In this document: positions 25,434 through 37,275 of the stretch, one piece after another | Layout: each line of letters starts with the position of its first letter | How positions within the stretch are numbered: the stretch's first letter is position 1 | Assembly (NCBI GenBank): GCA_028671895.1 | Contig: JAPMAC010000197.1 | Span: forward strand, 3,105,001-3,169,000 | Direction of reading: 5' to 3' | Origin: Oenanthe sinensis | Taxonomy: Eukaryota; Streptophyta; Magnoliopsida; Apiales; Apiaceae | Length of the DNA: 64,000 nt | The notes under the pieces: model-generated | What the model saw: only the letters and a program-made list of their open reading frames with translations | Told to the model about the DNA's origin: nothing | The model's database searches: none | Program-made: the position numbers and the translations under genes

Positions 25434-26230
25434 GAGTAATTAGTACGGAAGGAAATGATACAGTGAAAGCAAGAGATGTGAATGAATATGTAGGTATGAT
25501 AAACATGGAGGGTGCATAACCTTATATATTCATTAAGAGGTGGAGTTGATGAGCCATCGGAATGGACCTAAAATTGGAAACTACAAGTGGCAGATAAACT
25601 AATATTGAAACTGTGTCATGTTGACAAAGCCTACCTATAATGCGTACCTAGTGCATGCATCAACTTGTTTCCAAACTTATCTAATTACATTTTTGACAGC
25701 CGCATCATTAGATAAGAATGAAATCATTCAACTCTTGTATTCCGATCCTACAATGGTCTCTGATTGTCAGCTACATATTTCAAATAAAAATAATACTCCT
25801 AATAATAATAAGTTGTAAGGTGTGAACATCAGATCTCTGGGCACCATTATTAGCATAAAATCAACTAAAGTGCACGCAATTAAATATTTCAAACCAACAA
25901 TTTTGAATTGATATATTATCACATGGGCTGTGTTATATGGAGATGATATATGTATTGTTTATAGAACGTTGCAAAACATATTATTCTCCATTTCGAGCTC
26001 AATGTAAGGCAGATATGGTAGAAATATGTACTGATAAATTCAGGCTTCAGTATAACTATATTCTTTGCCTTGTACCAAGGTAACATAATTGCATTATGAC
26101 TGCATCTTCTATCTTTTATCTGAACCATTGCCTCAGCTTCAATCTTCTTATCAGCATATTGTTTGATGTATATAATCTCTACTATATTCTCCATACCGAT
26201 CTTCTACTATTCTGAAATCCGTGATAAGAA
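25434..26230. other. Upstream region of NLR copy B, part of the duplicated unit
   Basis: Similar in order and wording to 31148-32150 upstream of copy C (for example ACCAAGGTAAC, then GAACCATTGCCTC, then TTTGATGTATATAATCTC). This shows the tandem duplication included about 800 bp of 5' flank. No gene is seen. Confidence 0.6.
25520..25528 (-). promoter_or_regulatory. TATA box of NLR copy B
   Basis: TATATAAGG on the minus strand, about 87 bp upstream of the ATG at 25433, inside the promoter block shared with copies A and C. Confidence 0.7.
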
Positions 26231-26457
26231 TGAAATCAAAGAGACCACGCAAAGTTGATCCAAAATTCAGTAGAATCTCTTCTATTTAGATGAGATTTTA
26301 AAAGATCTAAAATACATAGGAAACTCAACGGAATTCATAAATGTTTAAAATTCATTAGTGTTAATAAGTTCTTGAATTCTCCTAAATTGTACTGTAATAG
26401 ATTATTAATAATTCATATCGAATATTCCTGAATTTTTAAACATTATTTAAAATTGAC

Positions 26458-26999
26458 AAAATTGTAGTTTACATTCATAAAGTTTTTTACTTTTATACTT
26501 TAGTGGTCAGAATAAAAAAGTAGTCAGGTGTATGGCTAAATATATTTTTTAAAGCACTTTAAGGTCTTCAAAACAAGAAAGTTAGAAAAATAACGGACCG
26601 TTACGTTTTTGAAGGGTAAAGTGTTCAATTAAAACTTATAAGGGCTATTATTGTATATATCTCCGCCTTTAAGTCATAATTTAAAACATCCCTGTGATTA
26701 GAAACTCAATTTTATTAAATTCAGATATCACAAGAGCACATATTAGCCATTAAATCTGAGTTTCTAATCAATGGGTTGTTTTAAACTAAGGTTTAAAACT
26801 GAGATATATATAAAACATAGCCGCTATAAGATTGAATTGACCATTTTACCCTTAAAAAATGTAATGGTCATTTACTTTTTTTAATGTCCCTATTTCGGAG
26901 GCTTTAGAGTGATTATTTAGTCATTCAAATGACTACTTTTTTATTTCGGCCACTAAAGTGAAAAATTAAAAATATTCAAGTATGCAAACTACAATTTTA
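26458..26999. mobile_element. ~540-bp foldback MITE
   Basis: The two halves are inverted copies. The left end AAAATTGTAGTTT (26458) pairs with AAACTACAATTTT (26987-26999). Inside, ACTTTAGTGG and AAAAAAGTAGTCA pair with TGACTACTTTTTT and CCACTAAAGT, and near the middle GATTAGAAACTCA pairs with TGAGTTTCTAATC. Arms are about 230 nt with a short loop. No ORF. It is a non-autonomous foldback DNA element; the family was not identified. Confidence 0.7.
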
Positions 27000-27190
27000 T
27001 CTTTAAAATTTAGATTGAATATCCCGAGATTTGAAAATATTGTTTAAAATCTTAACTGAATACCTATAAATTTTAATGGATATTTTTAAATTCAGATTAA
27101 ATACACTTAATTTTAAAAATCCAAAAAAGTACAGCATAATCTAGATTGAATACATCCCGTAAACCTTAAGGAGCTTGTCTTTTTAATTGA
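27000..27190. other. AT-rich spacer
   Basis: Short words such as TTTAAAAT and TTCAGATTAAATAC, similar to 26300-26460 and to 17310-17520. Probably decayed repeat. No gene. Confidence 0.4.
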
Positions 27191-27553
27191 TAAGAGCATC
27201 TCCAATATCCTATCTAAACAAGCTCCTAAGTGAAGATATAGAGAGTATGATAGAAAATAGAACTACAAGATTCTCTTAATGGCTCCTAAATTTTCTAGGA
27301 GTCTAATCTCTCTTCTCAGCCACTACCTGACTTTTAATTTTTTTTTATCATTAAAATGTTCATTCCCTCCAATTTTTTCAATAGGTTCCCACTACATGGC
27401 ATATCTTTGAATTTAAAATATGAATAAAATATAAATAGAGAGTGAGTATTGTTGGAGTTCATCCTCTTAAAAATGTGTTAACATGCTAAGAGCTTAATAA
27501 TATTTTATAATATATTTAGGAGTGTACTACAAGTCTCTTCGAGATGTTCTAAT
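27191..27553. mobile_element. MITE with GAGCATCTCCAA-type ends
   Basis: The left end TAAGAGCATCTCCAAT and the right end, which reads TTAGAACATCTCGAAG in inverse, form imperfect terminal inverted repeats around 360 bp of non-coding sequence. This terminus is common among small plant DNA transposons. The family is not assigned. Confidence 0.5.
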
Positions 27554-28010
27554 AAGCCTCTTACGAGGGGTGTATGAATATATATACTAATAATCCACTG
27601 AATTCTTATGACTGATAATTCACAACCACCGGAATGTAAATTTAATTGAATGAGTTTGCATAAGAATGTATTAATTTTTAAATAGAGTTTAAAGAATTGA
27701 GGATATGGTAGTGGGAGGAATTCTAACTAAAATCTAACCGAAAGAGTTTGCATGACCATTAAAATTTAATCGAAAGAGTTTACATAAGAATGTATTAATT
27801 TTTTTAAAAACTAATTGTAACACTTTTTTGAAAAGTGTGAACTAAACGTCTAAACCCCCAAATAAACCTTGTTCGCATGTAATACAAATATAGAAGAGAA
27901 GAAAACAAAACTACAACAGAGAAATTTATTCAAAGTAAATACAAATATATTGTCAAAGTGATACAACTTTAACAAGCTATACAGCAAGAATATTGACAGG
28001 CTGCTATAGT
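27554..28010. other. Spacer and likely 3' UTR of NLR copy C
   Basis: Two similar blocks containing CGAAAGAGTTT then CATAAGAATG occur near 27740-27800, and a related one near 27640. No gene seen. Confidence 0.5.
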
Positions 28011-31000
28011 TTACTCACTACTTGGTTCTTCATCTTCTGATAGCATGTCACAATTTTCAACTTTGGGTTCCCTCAGATATTTTAAGCTCTGTAGCATGCC
28101 AGATGGAATCAACTTCTCCAGTTGTGAACAGTTTCTAACATTCAAGATTTCTAACTGACCAAAAGAGTTGTCTTCGCTATCTATTTCCCAAATATTTCTT
28201 ACACTTGCCAAGTCATTGATATCTAATATCTTCAAGCTAGGAAAATCCACCTGCAACATATATATATGTAAGTATATATAAATATTTGTGTATTGTACTC
28301 CTTTGGTTCTAAAATAAGTTTCGCTTTATATTTTTGCATGTATTTTAATGTTCAATATCCTTTTGTCTTATTTTTTGATAAAAATGAAAAATGAAAGTAA
28401 CATTTTATAAAATGCCTATATCTCTATTACCCCGACTCTTTATTTTGTATATCTGTGTCGAAGGATATTGTTATGGACACTCGGACACTTGCATTTATTA
28501 TATACTCAAAGACATGTAACTTTTTAAAAATATTATCGAGTCGGACACTTGGACACTATCGGATACTTTCAGCCGAGTCCGGGTAATAAAATGCTATACT
28601 TATATTCAAAAAAATGAAAAACATAACTTATAGAAGTAACGTTATTTTTTACCTTTCCGTCAAATACACTTTGTACCGAGTCCATACTATTAATCTTAAC
28701 ACTCTCCAGGGCTGGGAACTTCACCTGTAATATATGCAAGAAATTGACATTAAAATTTGAAATTTTCTAAAATATTCTTGTTACCGTCAAAATCTTAGAT
28801 AGAGAATAAAAGCGTATGGTAATATGTAAATATAACTCACCATTTCATCAAAGAGAGATAGATCAGCTTCAGCAGGAACAGTAATAATTGATCGGGAACG
28901 AAAGCTTCTGAATTTTGGCATATCACAAAAATCAATAGATGTTAATTTTGGAAACGTTATAATTTCCTGGCACTCTTCTTCACTTCGGTCCCATACAATT
29001 TCTTCCAAATTCTTACAATCAAATATTATGAGCTCTTGTAATTGTTGAAGCCCTCTTGCAATTGGTGTGCTGAAGAGGTATTCAAATTCTGTGCCTAAGG
29101 ATATATCTAGTACTCTTAGCCTGGAAAAAGAATGCACCGCCACCTTGTTAAGACGCCATTGTACAAGTTTGCCTAGATATTTGACCTTGTAACAGGCTAT
29201 AAGTTTTACCCTTATGACTTCGTCAAACTCTTTTCCATTATCGATCCTAAAGCAACGGGGAAGACCTGAAAGAACGCCTAGGAGAACCAAATCTTGGCTT
29301 CTCTGTACTAGGCTTACCATCCCATCACCTCTGAGATCTTTATAACAGAATTTTAGTGATTTTGATGATGAAATGAGCTCCCCGTTTTGGATGTCTGCGC
29401 CAAAAGAAAGTGTGTATCTTTGTAACTTCTGCCCAATGTTTTCATCTGGGAATGATTCTGTATCTAGTTGCCAGTACATATGTACATTTGTCAAGCGAGT
29501 CAGTTTACTGAGCTCGGGGGGGTAAATAGGGTTCTCCCAGAAGTCTTTTCCATTAAAGATCGGGGACTCATCTGTCATGATCAGTTCTTCAAGCTTTGAT
29601 AGACTTGATATAGAATGTTCAAGCAATTTTAGGCCATGACAATTGGTAAAATGTAGGATGCGAAGCACTTCCATGTCTTTTAGATTGATTGGAGGGGTGG
29701 AAAAATCAACTCTGTCGAAGCTTAGTACCTCAAGATTTTTCATTCGGTTGATCATGGAAATGTCATCCAACTTGCAATTGGATATGCTTAACGTCTGGAG
29801 GTTAGCTTCCAGATAACAAGGAGATGATGGCAGTACTAGAGTTGAAGATAGCATCAAATGTCTGAGATTCACAAACACATTGAAGAAGTCACCTTTAATT
29901 TTCTTGGTGTGGTCCTTGAAGTTGATGATCAAGGTATGGAGATTTTGGAAAACCACATCCTCGGGAAACTTTAAGATATCTTTAGTATCAGAAGTTAGAG
30001 ATAATAGTTTCACAACACTAATATCACTGCAGATATCTAGTATCCTGGGCCACTTTGATTCGCTGGCTTCAAAATGGAAGGCATACTCTTGGTCTTTTTC
30101 AGCTACCTCTCTTGCCACATCTCTAACTATACTATGCATTTTGACATGATTATACGTGCCTTCTACCAGCAGCAAAGAAGATTTGAGGATAGCCACCATC
30201 GAATCTAATTTATATCTTGCATCTGCTAACGTCTCCAATCCTTCAAACAATCCTAACCCCATTGCAGTTCTGAACAAGAAATTGATTGGAATCATAGTGT
30301 CTCCAGCTCCATCATACAATGAACATACTAGAAGGCACAACTTAGCATCTTTAGGCAATGCATCAAGAGAGACATCAAGAGGACCCCGTCCATATGTGAT
30401 CATTCTAGAAAATGTATCCCTCCACGATTCATCATCTCCCTTGCCTCGTAGTGTAATACCAAGTACAGCAATTTTAAGTGGCAAACCATCACAGCGTTCA
30501 CACACTAATCTTGCCAATTCCTTGTTATCCAACGAGTCAATTGTACTAATCCCAACTACCTTCGAAATCATATCAAAGGCTTCGTCATTATCCAATTTCT
30601 CAATCTCAAATAATTCTTTGCATTTGTTTAAATAACATATATCTTTTGTTTCAGATGTTATAATGATCTTACAGCCCTTGACACGCCTATCAACTCCCGG
30701 AGCAGTTCTGATATCTTCATTAATTGTAGCATTTCCCCACTTATCACCAAAAGGGATTCCAACATCTTCTAGATTGGGAATCTTGTTCTCGACATCATCA
30801 AATATGAGAAGTATATTCGCTCCATAAGCCCATTTTTCTGCCAGTGCTGAAGCTTCGTTTTCTTCTTCATACGGAAATTCAACACCCAAACATTTTCCAA
30901 CCTTCAACCGTAAAGCTCGAGCATCCAAAATTTGGCTAGCATTCACTATGGCAACTTGGTCAAACATCTGCAACTCCATAGTTCGCTTGGCAAATTGTTC

Positions 31001-31147
31001 AATCAATGTGGTCTTGCCAACGCCCGGGATTCCATAAATTCCAAGCATTACAGAGCCTTCATCTTTCTCTAGTCTATATAACAGCTGATTATATGCATCT
31101 TTTCTTGATCCGAGTTCTATGTACTTAGCAGCATCGGTCATTGCCAT
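28011..31147 (-). CDS. NBS-LRR resistance-type protein, copy C
   Basis: Third tandem paralogue. Exons: 31147-28841, 28724-28653 (72 nt) and 28250-28011; 872 residues predicted. P-loop GIPGVGKTT, kinase-2 LLIFDDV, RNBS-B reading TSETK, GLPL preceded by CERCD, and MHS-I-V-R-D at the MHD site. It is shorter than copy B, mainly through losses between the MHD region and the first LRRs (a block around SKWPRILDI replaces a longer one) and near the C-terminus. The N-terminus MAMTDAAKYIE is shared, and there is no coiled-coil domain. The second intron holds a small transposon absent from copy B. The reading frame is intact. Confidence 0.85.
28416..28585. mobile_element. Small element in intron 2 of NLR copy C
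   Basis: A 170-bp insertion flanked by the 9-bp direct repeat ATAAAATGC (28407-28415 and 28586-28594). The matching site in copy B has one copy of that word (22451-22459), so B is the empty site. Near-terminal inverted words TACCCCGACTC (28428) and GAGTCCGGGTA (28575-28585) are present. A second member lies at 31769-31944. Confidence 0.7.
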
Positions 31148-31768
31148 GAGTAATTAGTACGGAAGGAAATGATACAGTGAAAGCAAGATATGTGAATGAA
31201 TATGTTATATGTAGGTATGATAAACATGAAGGGTGCATAACCTTATATATTCATTAAGAGGTGGAGTAGATGAGCCATCGGAATGGACCTAAAAATGGAA
31301 ACTACAAGTGGCAGATACACTAATATTGAAACTGTGTCATGTTGACAAAGCCTACCTAATGCATACCAAGTGCATGCATCAACTTGTTGCCAAATTTATC
31401 TGATTATATTTTGGACAACGCCACATCATTAGATAAGAATGAAATCAATCAACTCTTTTATTCCTCAGCCCAGCCACCCTGGTCCAAGCTCAAAAAATAA
31501 ATTAAATAAGTATTCCAATCCTACAATTGGCTCTCACTGTCACCTACATATTTCAAATAAAAATAATAAGTTGTAAGGTGTGGACTGCAGATCTACGGGC
31601 ACCATTATTAGCATAAAATCAACTAATTTGCACGCTACTAAAAATTTCAAACCAACAATTTTGAATTGGTATATTTTCACATGGGTTGGCTTATATGAAA
31701 ACTGTTTTTTATTGGAGACCATGCATGCATTGTTTGCATAACATTGCAAAACGTGCAAAACATAATAT
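31148..31768. other. Upstream region of NLR copy C
   Basis: Contains the shared promoter block and the duplicated 5' flank. No gene is seen. Confidence 0.6.
31241..31249 (-). promoter_or_regulatory. TATA box of NLR copy C
   Basis: TATATAAGG on the minus strand, about 94 bp upstream of the ATG at 31147, in the same promoter block as copies A and B. Confidence 0.7.
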
Positions 31769-31944
31769 TGCCCGGACTCGGTTGGAAGTATTCAAGATGG
31801 ATACATGTCCAAGTGCCGGATTCAGCAATTTTTTGAAAATTTTACATTTTTAGATTGAAATTAGTGTCCAAGAGTCCACCATACTCATGTCTAAGTGTCG
31901 AGTGTACGACACGAGTACTAGAAGCAAAATGAAGAGTCCGGGTA
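31769..31944. mobile_element. Second copy of the TACCCGGACTC-ended small element
   Basis: It begins TGCCCGGACTC and ends GAGTCCGGGTA. These are the inverted words seen at 28428-28585. Internally the words GTCCAAGTG and GTCTAAGTGTCGA resemble the GACAC-rich interior of the other copy. The flank is not a clean match to copy B, so target-site duplication is not proven. Confidence 0.5.
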
Positions 31945-33432
31945 CCAGAGCTGATAAATGTATAACTATATTCATTGCATTAGTGCTCATTTCTTTCGTA
32001 CCAAGGTAACTGAGTTGCAGTATAACATCATCTTCAATCTTATATCTGAACCATTGCCTCTGCTTCAATCCTCTTATCAGCATATTATTTGATGTATATA
32101 ATCTCAGCTATATTCTCCATATCGATCTTCTACTATTCTGAAACCAGTGATGACTACACGTATTATAACCTATCAAGATATGTTGATTCCACTATTTTTG
32201 CATCCGGGGACAAAAAAACATATACAAAACTTTTAAGAACATTTATAGGATAATGTACTCAATAGATCAATTATACAAAAATAATAATAATAAATTCAAA
32301 TTTGAATTCTACGTTCCTTCGAATCACGAAATTCATCTATAATCGAATTAGTGCTAAAACTCTTGGTTATTACTCTTTTAATATAAATAACCATACAATG
32401 TTCAAAAAAACCATCATCCATCTTATTACGAAGCTTGGTTTTCAAGTGAGTATTCACTTATTTGTTTTCTTTTTCCCGGATCACGCTCAATTGAATCAAT
32501 ATGGGTAGCTTAGTATGCTTAACTTCAACCTCAACTCTATGTGAGATTTTTGGGGGTCGACTTTCAATATAAAAAGTCTCGTCCTGTTGTATTCTATCAT
32601 TTGTGCTTCTTTTAAACATTGAATCAATTTTGACTTAATTAGCCATCAGAGATAGCCTACAATTAAATATATACTTAATATATTATTACTACAAAAATAT
32701 TGACAAAGTAACATGTAAGAACTAGGAAGAAACCTAATAAAACTGATCAAACATAGCGATTCTAATTTTCTAGAAAAAATAACAAAAATACCACTTTTTT
32801 TAGATTAAGTGATAAGAATACCTATATTCAAAAAATTTGTCATTTTTATTCATGGGATACACCTTTCTCATTCAAGTATCCCAATCTTTTATTTTTTTCA
32901 AAAAAAATAAAAATTATGGGGTGATACGCATCTATATCGTCCAATTATTTTTTTATGCCATACTCATTTGTCAAATGCGTAAAAATACTCATTTGTCAAA
33001 TGCATAAAAATCCTCATTTCTCAAATACATATCTTAATCGTATGGTATTTTTGACCAAAATTTTTAAAATAAATATTTGTTAATTTTTTTAAAAAGAAAA
33101 TGATATTTTTGACCATCATCCTACTTTCTATGAAGAATTTCATAAGCAGACAATACATACAAAAACATCATCAAAAAAAAAATATTAGTCTTCGTAAGCG
33201 GACAATACATTTATACATACAAAAACATCATTAAAAATAGATATTAAAATGCATATACATTAGAAAAAGTAAAAATAAAACCTGAATAATGAGATGTGAA
33301 TTGAGAACTTGAGTGTATTAGCTACCAAAAATGAATTGAAAATCCGAAAGTGAAGTAGGGATCTACAAAGAATGGAGTCAGCTTCAGGTGGAGAGCCAGG
33401 GAGAACGTAGGAGTCAAGGAACAAAAAAAATA
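31945..33432. other. Intergenic, AT-rich, with short repeats
   Basis: The first 200 bp belong to the duplicated NLR flank. A 25-bp unit (ACTCATTTGTCAAATGCRTAA) is repeated at 32961, 32986 and, degenerate, 33011. A ~50-bp unit containing GACAATACAT and CAAAAACATCAT occurs twice (33131-33180 and 33187-33238). No coding region was recognised. Confidence 0.5.
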
Positions 33433-33448
33433 TGGGTTATTAACATTC

Positions 33449-33727
33449 TGTTAAATAATGAAGAATTTTTATTATTCAGTAAATATTAAATAAAATATTT
33501 ATTTATTATTAAATATAAATCAATATGTTTTTGATAGTAGTATAAGATAAATCACCGATATTAATGGTACATGTACAATTACTATTTTTATATGAACAAC
33601 CTATCAGTATAAATAAGGTTGTTATATAATGAGATAAGAGAAGAAGACGAGTTATATTATTATAAACACATTTTATTCTCTTTTATCTTCTCTGCACTAT
33701 TAGCACAATTAACTCAAATATCCAACA
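33449..33727 (+). repeat. 5' LTR of outer Copia
   Basis: TGTTAAATAATG to ATATCCAACA. It contains the TATA-like TATAAATAAGG at 33608-33618 and matches the 3' LTR at 48640-48918. Confidence 0.9.
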
Positions 33728-33729
33728 TT

Positions 33730-33741
33730 TGGTATCAGAGC
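33730..33741 (+). other. Primer-binding site of outer Copia
   Basis: TGGTATCAGAGC, complementary to the 3' end of initiator Met-tRNA, two bases after the 5' LTR. Confidence 0.9.
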
Positions 33742-33788
33742 CTCAAGATCAAAAAGGTCTATATCTTACTTCCGCAATATAATATATA

Positions 33789-36700
33789 ATGACATTTTAT
33801 GGTTCAAATCAACAAGTTATTCCCATTTTCAATGGAGAAAATTATAAATTCTGGAGTATCAAAATGAGGGTCGTTCTCCAAGCAACCCAACACTTATGGA
33901 ATGTTGTGGAAACTGGCATACCTCAAAATGGTGCAACTGCAGCCACCACATCAACATCAACATCAACATCGACATCAACACAGGTTGACTGGCCACAAAG
34001 AGATGCAGAAGCATTAGCGAAAATTCATTTTACAGTTACAGAAACAATTTTTCCCAGAATAATGAATGTTACTTCATCTAAGAAAGCGTGGGATATCTTG
34101 AAAGCTGAATTTGAAGGAAACGAAAAAACAACAGTAATCAAGCTTCAATCTCTTAGACCTGAATTCAAGAATCTCAAGATGAAAGATGAAGAGCTAATTA
34201 AGGATTACTCTTCTCGAATAATTAAGTTGGTAAATGGATTAAAATCGAATGGTGAAGATATTGTTGACCAGAGAGTTGTAGAAAAAATACTGGTTAGTTT
34301 GTCCGAGAAATTTGATACAATTGTGACTGTGATAGAAGAATCTAAGGATCTCACGTAGTTAACTATCTCGGAATTAATAGTATCACTACAAATTCATGTG
34401 GATCGAATGTCTCGAAGAAATGAAGCATCCGGAGAAGGAGCTTTCCAGTCAAAGCACAAATTATCTTCATTCAAAAGAAATAAAAAAGGAGGCGCATCAA
34501 ATCAATGTAGTCCTATTTATGCCAAAGAGGCTGAAAAAAGGAGTAAGTTCCCTCCATGTTCAATATGCAAGAAAACGAATCATGTAGAAAAGAATTGCAG
34601 GCACAAAGGAAAACGACAATGCAATTACTGCAAGAAATTCAACCATACTGAAAATGAGTGTAGACTCAAAAAACAACAAGCTAGAAGATCATAAACAATG
34701 GATGATGAAAATCATCTATTCTATGCATGTCAGAATGCAAATAATTAAAAGGATGTATGGGTTATTAATAGCAGTTGTACGAATCATATGACCAAACATT
34801 CACATGTTTTCACCAAAATAGACCCATCTTTTAAGGTACCAATAAGAATGGGCAATGGAGAAATTATGAAATATGAAGGGAAAGGTACTATTGTTGTGGA
34901 AACAAAGAAAGGGACATGTCAAATTAATGACGTTCTTTATGTTCCAAATTTGGATCAGAATTTACTCAGTGTTCCCTAAATGATGAAAAATGGATATTCA
35001 ATTCATTTTGAAAGAGAAACGTGTGACATCTACGATCCAAATGGGAGTAATATCGCTTGCATAAAAATGCAATAAAAATGTTTTCCCATTCATTGACAAT
35101 ATAAAACACAAGAAATGTCTATGCCAGTCAAATCAGACGAACTAATATGGTTATGGAACAAACGGTTTGGGCATAATAATTCAAAAGGTTTAAAGTTTCT
35201 TTCGGATAAAAATATGGTCAAAGGGCTTCCTCTAATCTCCAAAATTACTGGTGTATGCAATGCGTGTCAGCTGGGAAAAATATCAAGAAAATCATTCCCT
35301 TCTGGTCAAGCATGGAGAGCAACAAAGAGATTAGAGTTAGTACACACAGATGTGTGTGGTCCCATGAGAACTGTTTCACTAGACAATAACAAGTACTTTA
35401 TCCTCTTTATTGACGATTACTCCCGAATGACGTGGGTATACTTTTTGAAAGAAAAATCGGAAGTATTCAAAACTTTCAATAAATTTAAGAGCTATGTCGA
35501 GAAGAAAAGTGGTTGTCAAATTAAAACTCTAAGAAGTGATAATGGAACGTAATATACCTCATCATAATTTAACAAGTTCTGTGAAATAGAAGGTATACAT
35601 CATCAACTCATTGTTCCGTATACACCACAACATAATGGTGTATTTGAAAGGAAGAATAGAACTGTGATGGAGATGGCAAGGACAATGCTAAAAGAAAAAG
35701 ATTTGCCAAATAAGTTTTGGGCAAAAGCTGTCTATACGGTAGTATATCTTTAGAATCGGTTATCCACGAAGGCTGTTAATAATCAAACACCTCTTGAAGC
35801 ATGGTCTGATCGCAAACCATCCGTAAGTCACTTGCGAATATTCGGATGCATATGTTATATCTATGTGCCTAGTCAAAAGCGGCACAAACTAGAAGAGAAA
35901 GCCGAAAAAGGAATCTTCCTTGACTATAGCTCACAGAGTAAGGGTTATCGAGTCTACAACCCACAATCTAACAAATTCCAAATCAGCAGAGATGTTGTAT
36001 TTGACGAGAATGCTTCTTGGGATTGGGAGCAGAATGGCATTAACAAAAAATATGTAGTAACAAAATAATTTAGTCTTGAAAGAACACAAATCATACTTGG
36101 TCCACCTCAACAACATTTTCATGAGGAATCTGAGAGTAGTTCAAATGATCCAGACTCACCAAGGTATGAATATGACACTTTTTCAGATGCACCACCTATA
36201 AAAACTCGAAGACTGTCAAATTTATATGAAAATACAGAAAGAGTACCAGATCTAGATCCCGAGCAAGTTCAATTCTGTTACTTTGTCTCGGATGAACCAA
36301 ATAATTATGACCAAGCAACTGAACACAAAGAATGGAGAGATGCAATGAGAGAATAAATCTCCATGATTAAAAAGAACCATACATGGGTACTCACTGATAA
36401 ACCACCACACAAGGACACAATTGGCATGAAGTGGGTGTACAAAACCAAACAAAATCCAGATGGTTCAATACAAAAATACAAGGCAAGATTAGTTGTGAAA
36501 GGTTATTCACAACAATTTGGAGTAGATTATAATGAGACTTTTATGCCTGTTTCAAGACAAGATACAATCAGAACAATTCTTGCTCTTGCAGCACAACGTA
36601 AATGGAATATCTATCAGCTCGATGTAAAATCTGCATTTCTAAATGGATTCTTAGAAGAAGAAATCTATATAGAACAATCACCAGGATTCACAATAAAAGG

Positions 36701-37275
36701 AAAGGAAGACAAAGTCTTAAGATTGAAAAAAGCTTTGTATGGACTTAAGCAAGCACCACGGGCATGGTATAGTCGGATTGACAAATATTTTCATCTACAA
36801 GGATTTAAGAAAAGTCCAAATGAAGCTACCCTATACATCAAAGTGGAAGGACCTGATATATTAATTCTTTCCCTTTATGTTGACGATCTCATTGTTACAA
36901 GAAGTAACCTGACAATGATCAATAATTTTAAGGAACGAATGATGGAAATGTTTGAGATGACAGACCTGGGTATGATGAATTACTTTCTAGGGATGGAGAT
37001 TGATCAAACAAAAGAAGGCATCTTCATCTGTTAGAAAAATTATGCGACTAACATCTTGAAGAAATTTAACATGGATAGATGTAATCCAATTTCAACTCCC
37101 TTGGCTCAAAATGAAAAATTGAGCAAAGATGATAATTCAGGAGAAGCAGATGTTAAACATTATCGAAGTATAATTGGCAGTGTATTGTATTTAACTGAAC
37201 AAGGCCAAATATAATGTATGCTACAAGTATGCTATCAAGGTTTATGTAAAAACCAACACAATTACACATGAATAC
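33789..37275 (+). pseudogene. Outer Copia gag-pol, part 1 (gag, PR, INT, RT), broken
   Basis: Gag starts at 33789 (MTFYGSNQQV; then FNGENYKFWSIKMR, the DUF4219/UBN2-type start) and carries a Thr-Ser repeat encoded by (ACATCA)n near 33945-33980. It hits TAG near 34357. Two zinc knuckles follow (CSICKKTNHVEKNC and CNYCKKFNHTENEC, about 34558-34665). The protease region reads INSSCTNHMT (34767). Next come GAG-pre-integrase and integrase with HTDVCGPMR and DDYSR (35340-35430). The reverse transcriptase frame 36363-37034 has QLDVKSAFLNGF, YGLKQAPRAWY and the catalytic YVDD. Stops break it near 34357, 34692, 34747, 34977, 35550, 35751 and 37033; several replace expected Gln codons. The reading then runs into the insertion at 37276. 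Confidence 0.85.
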
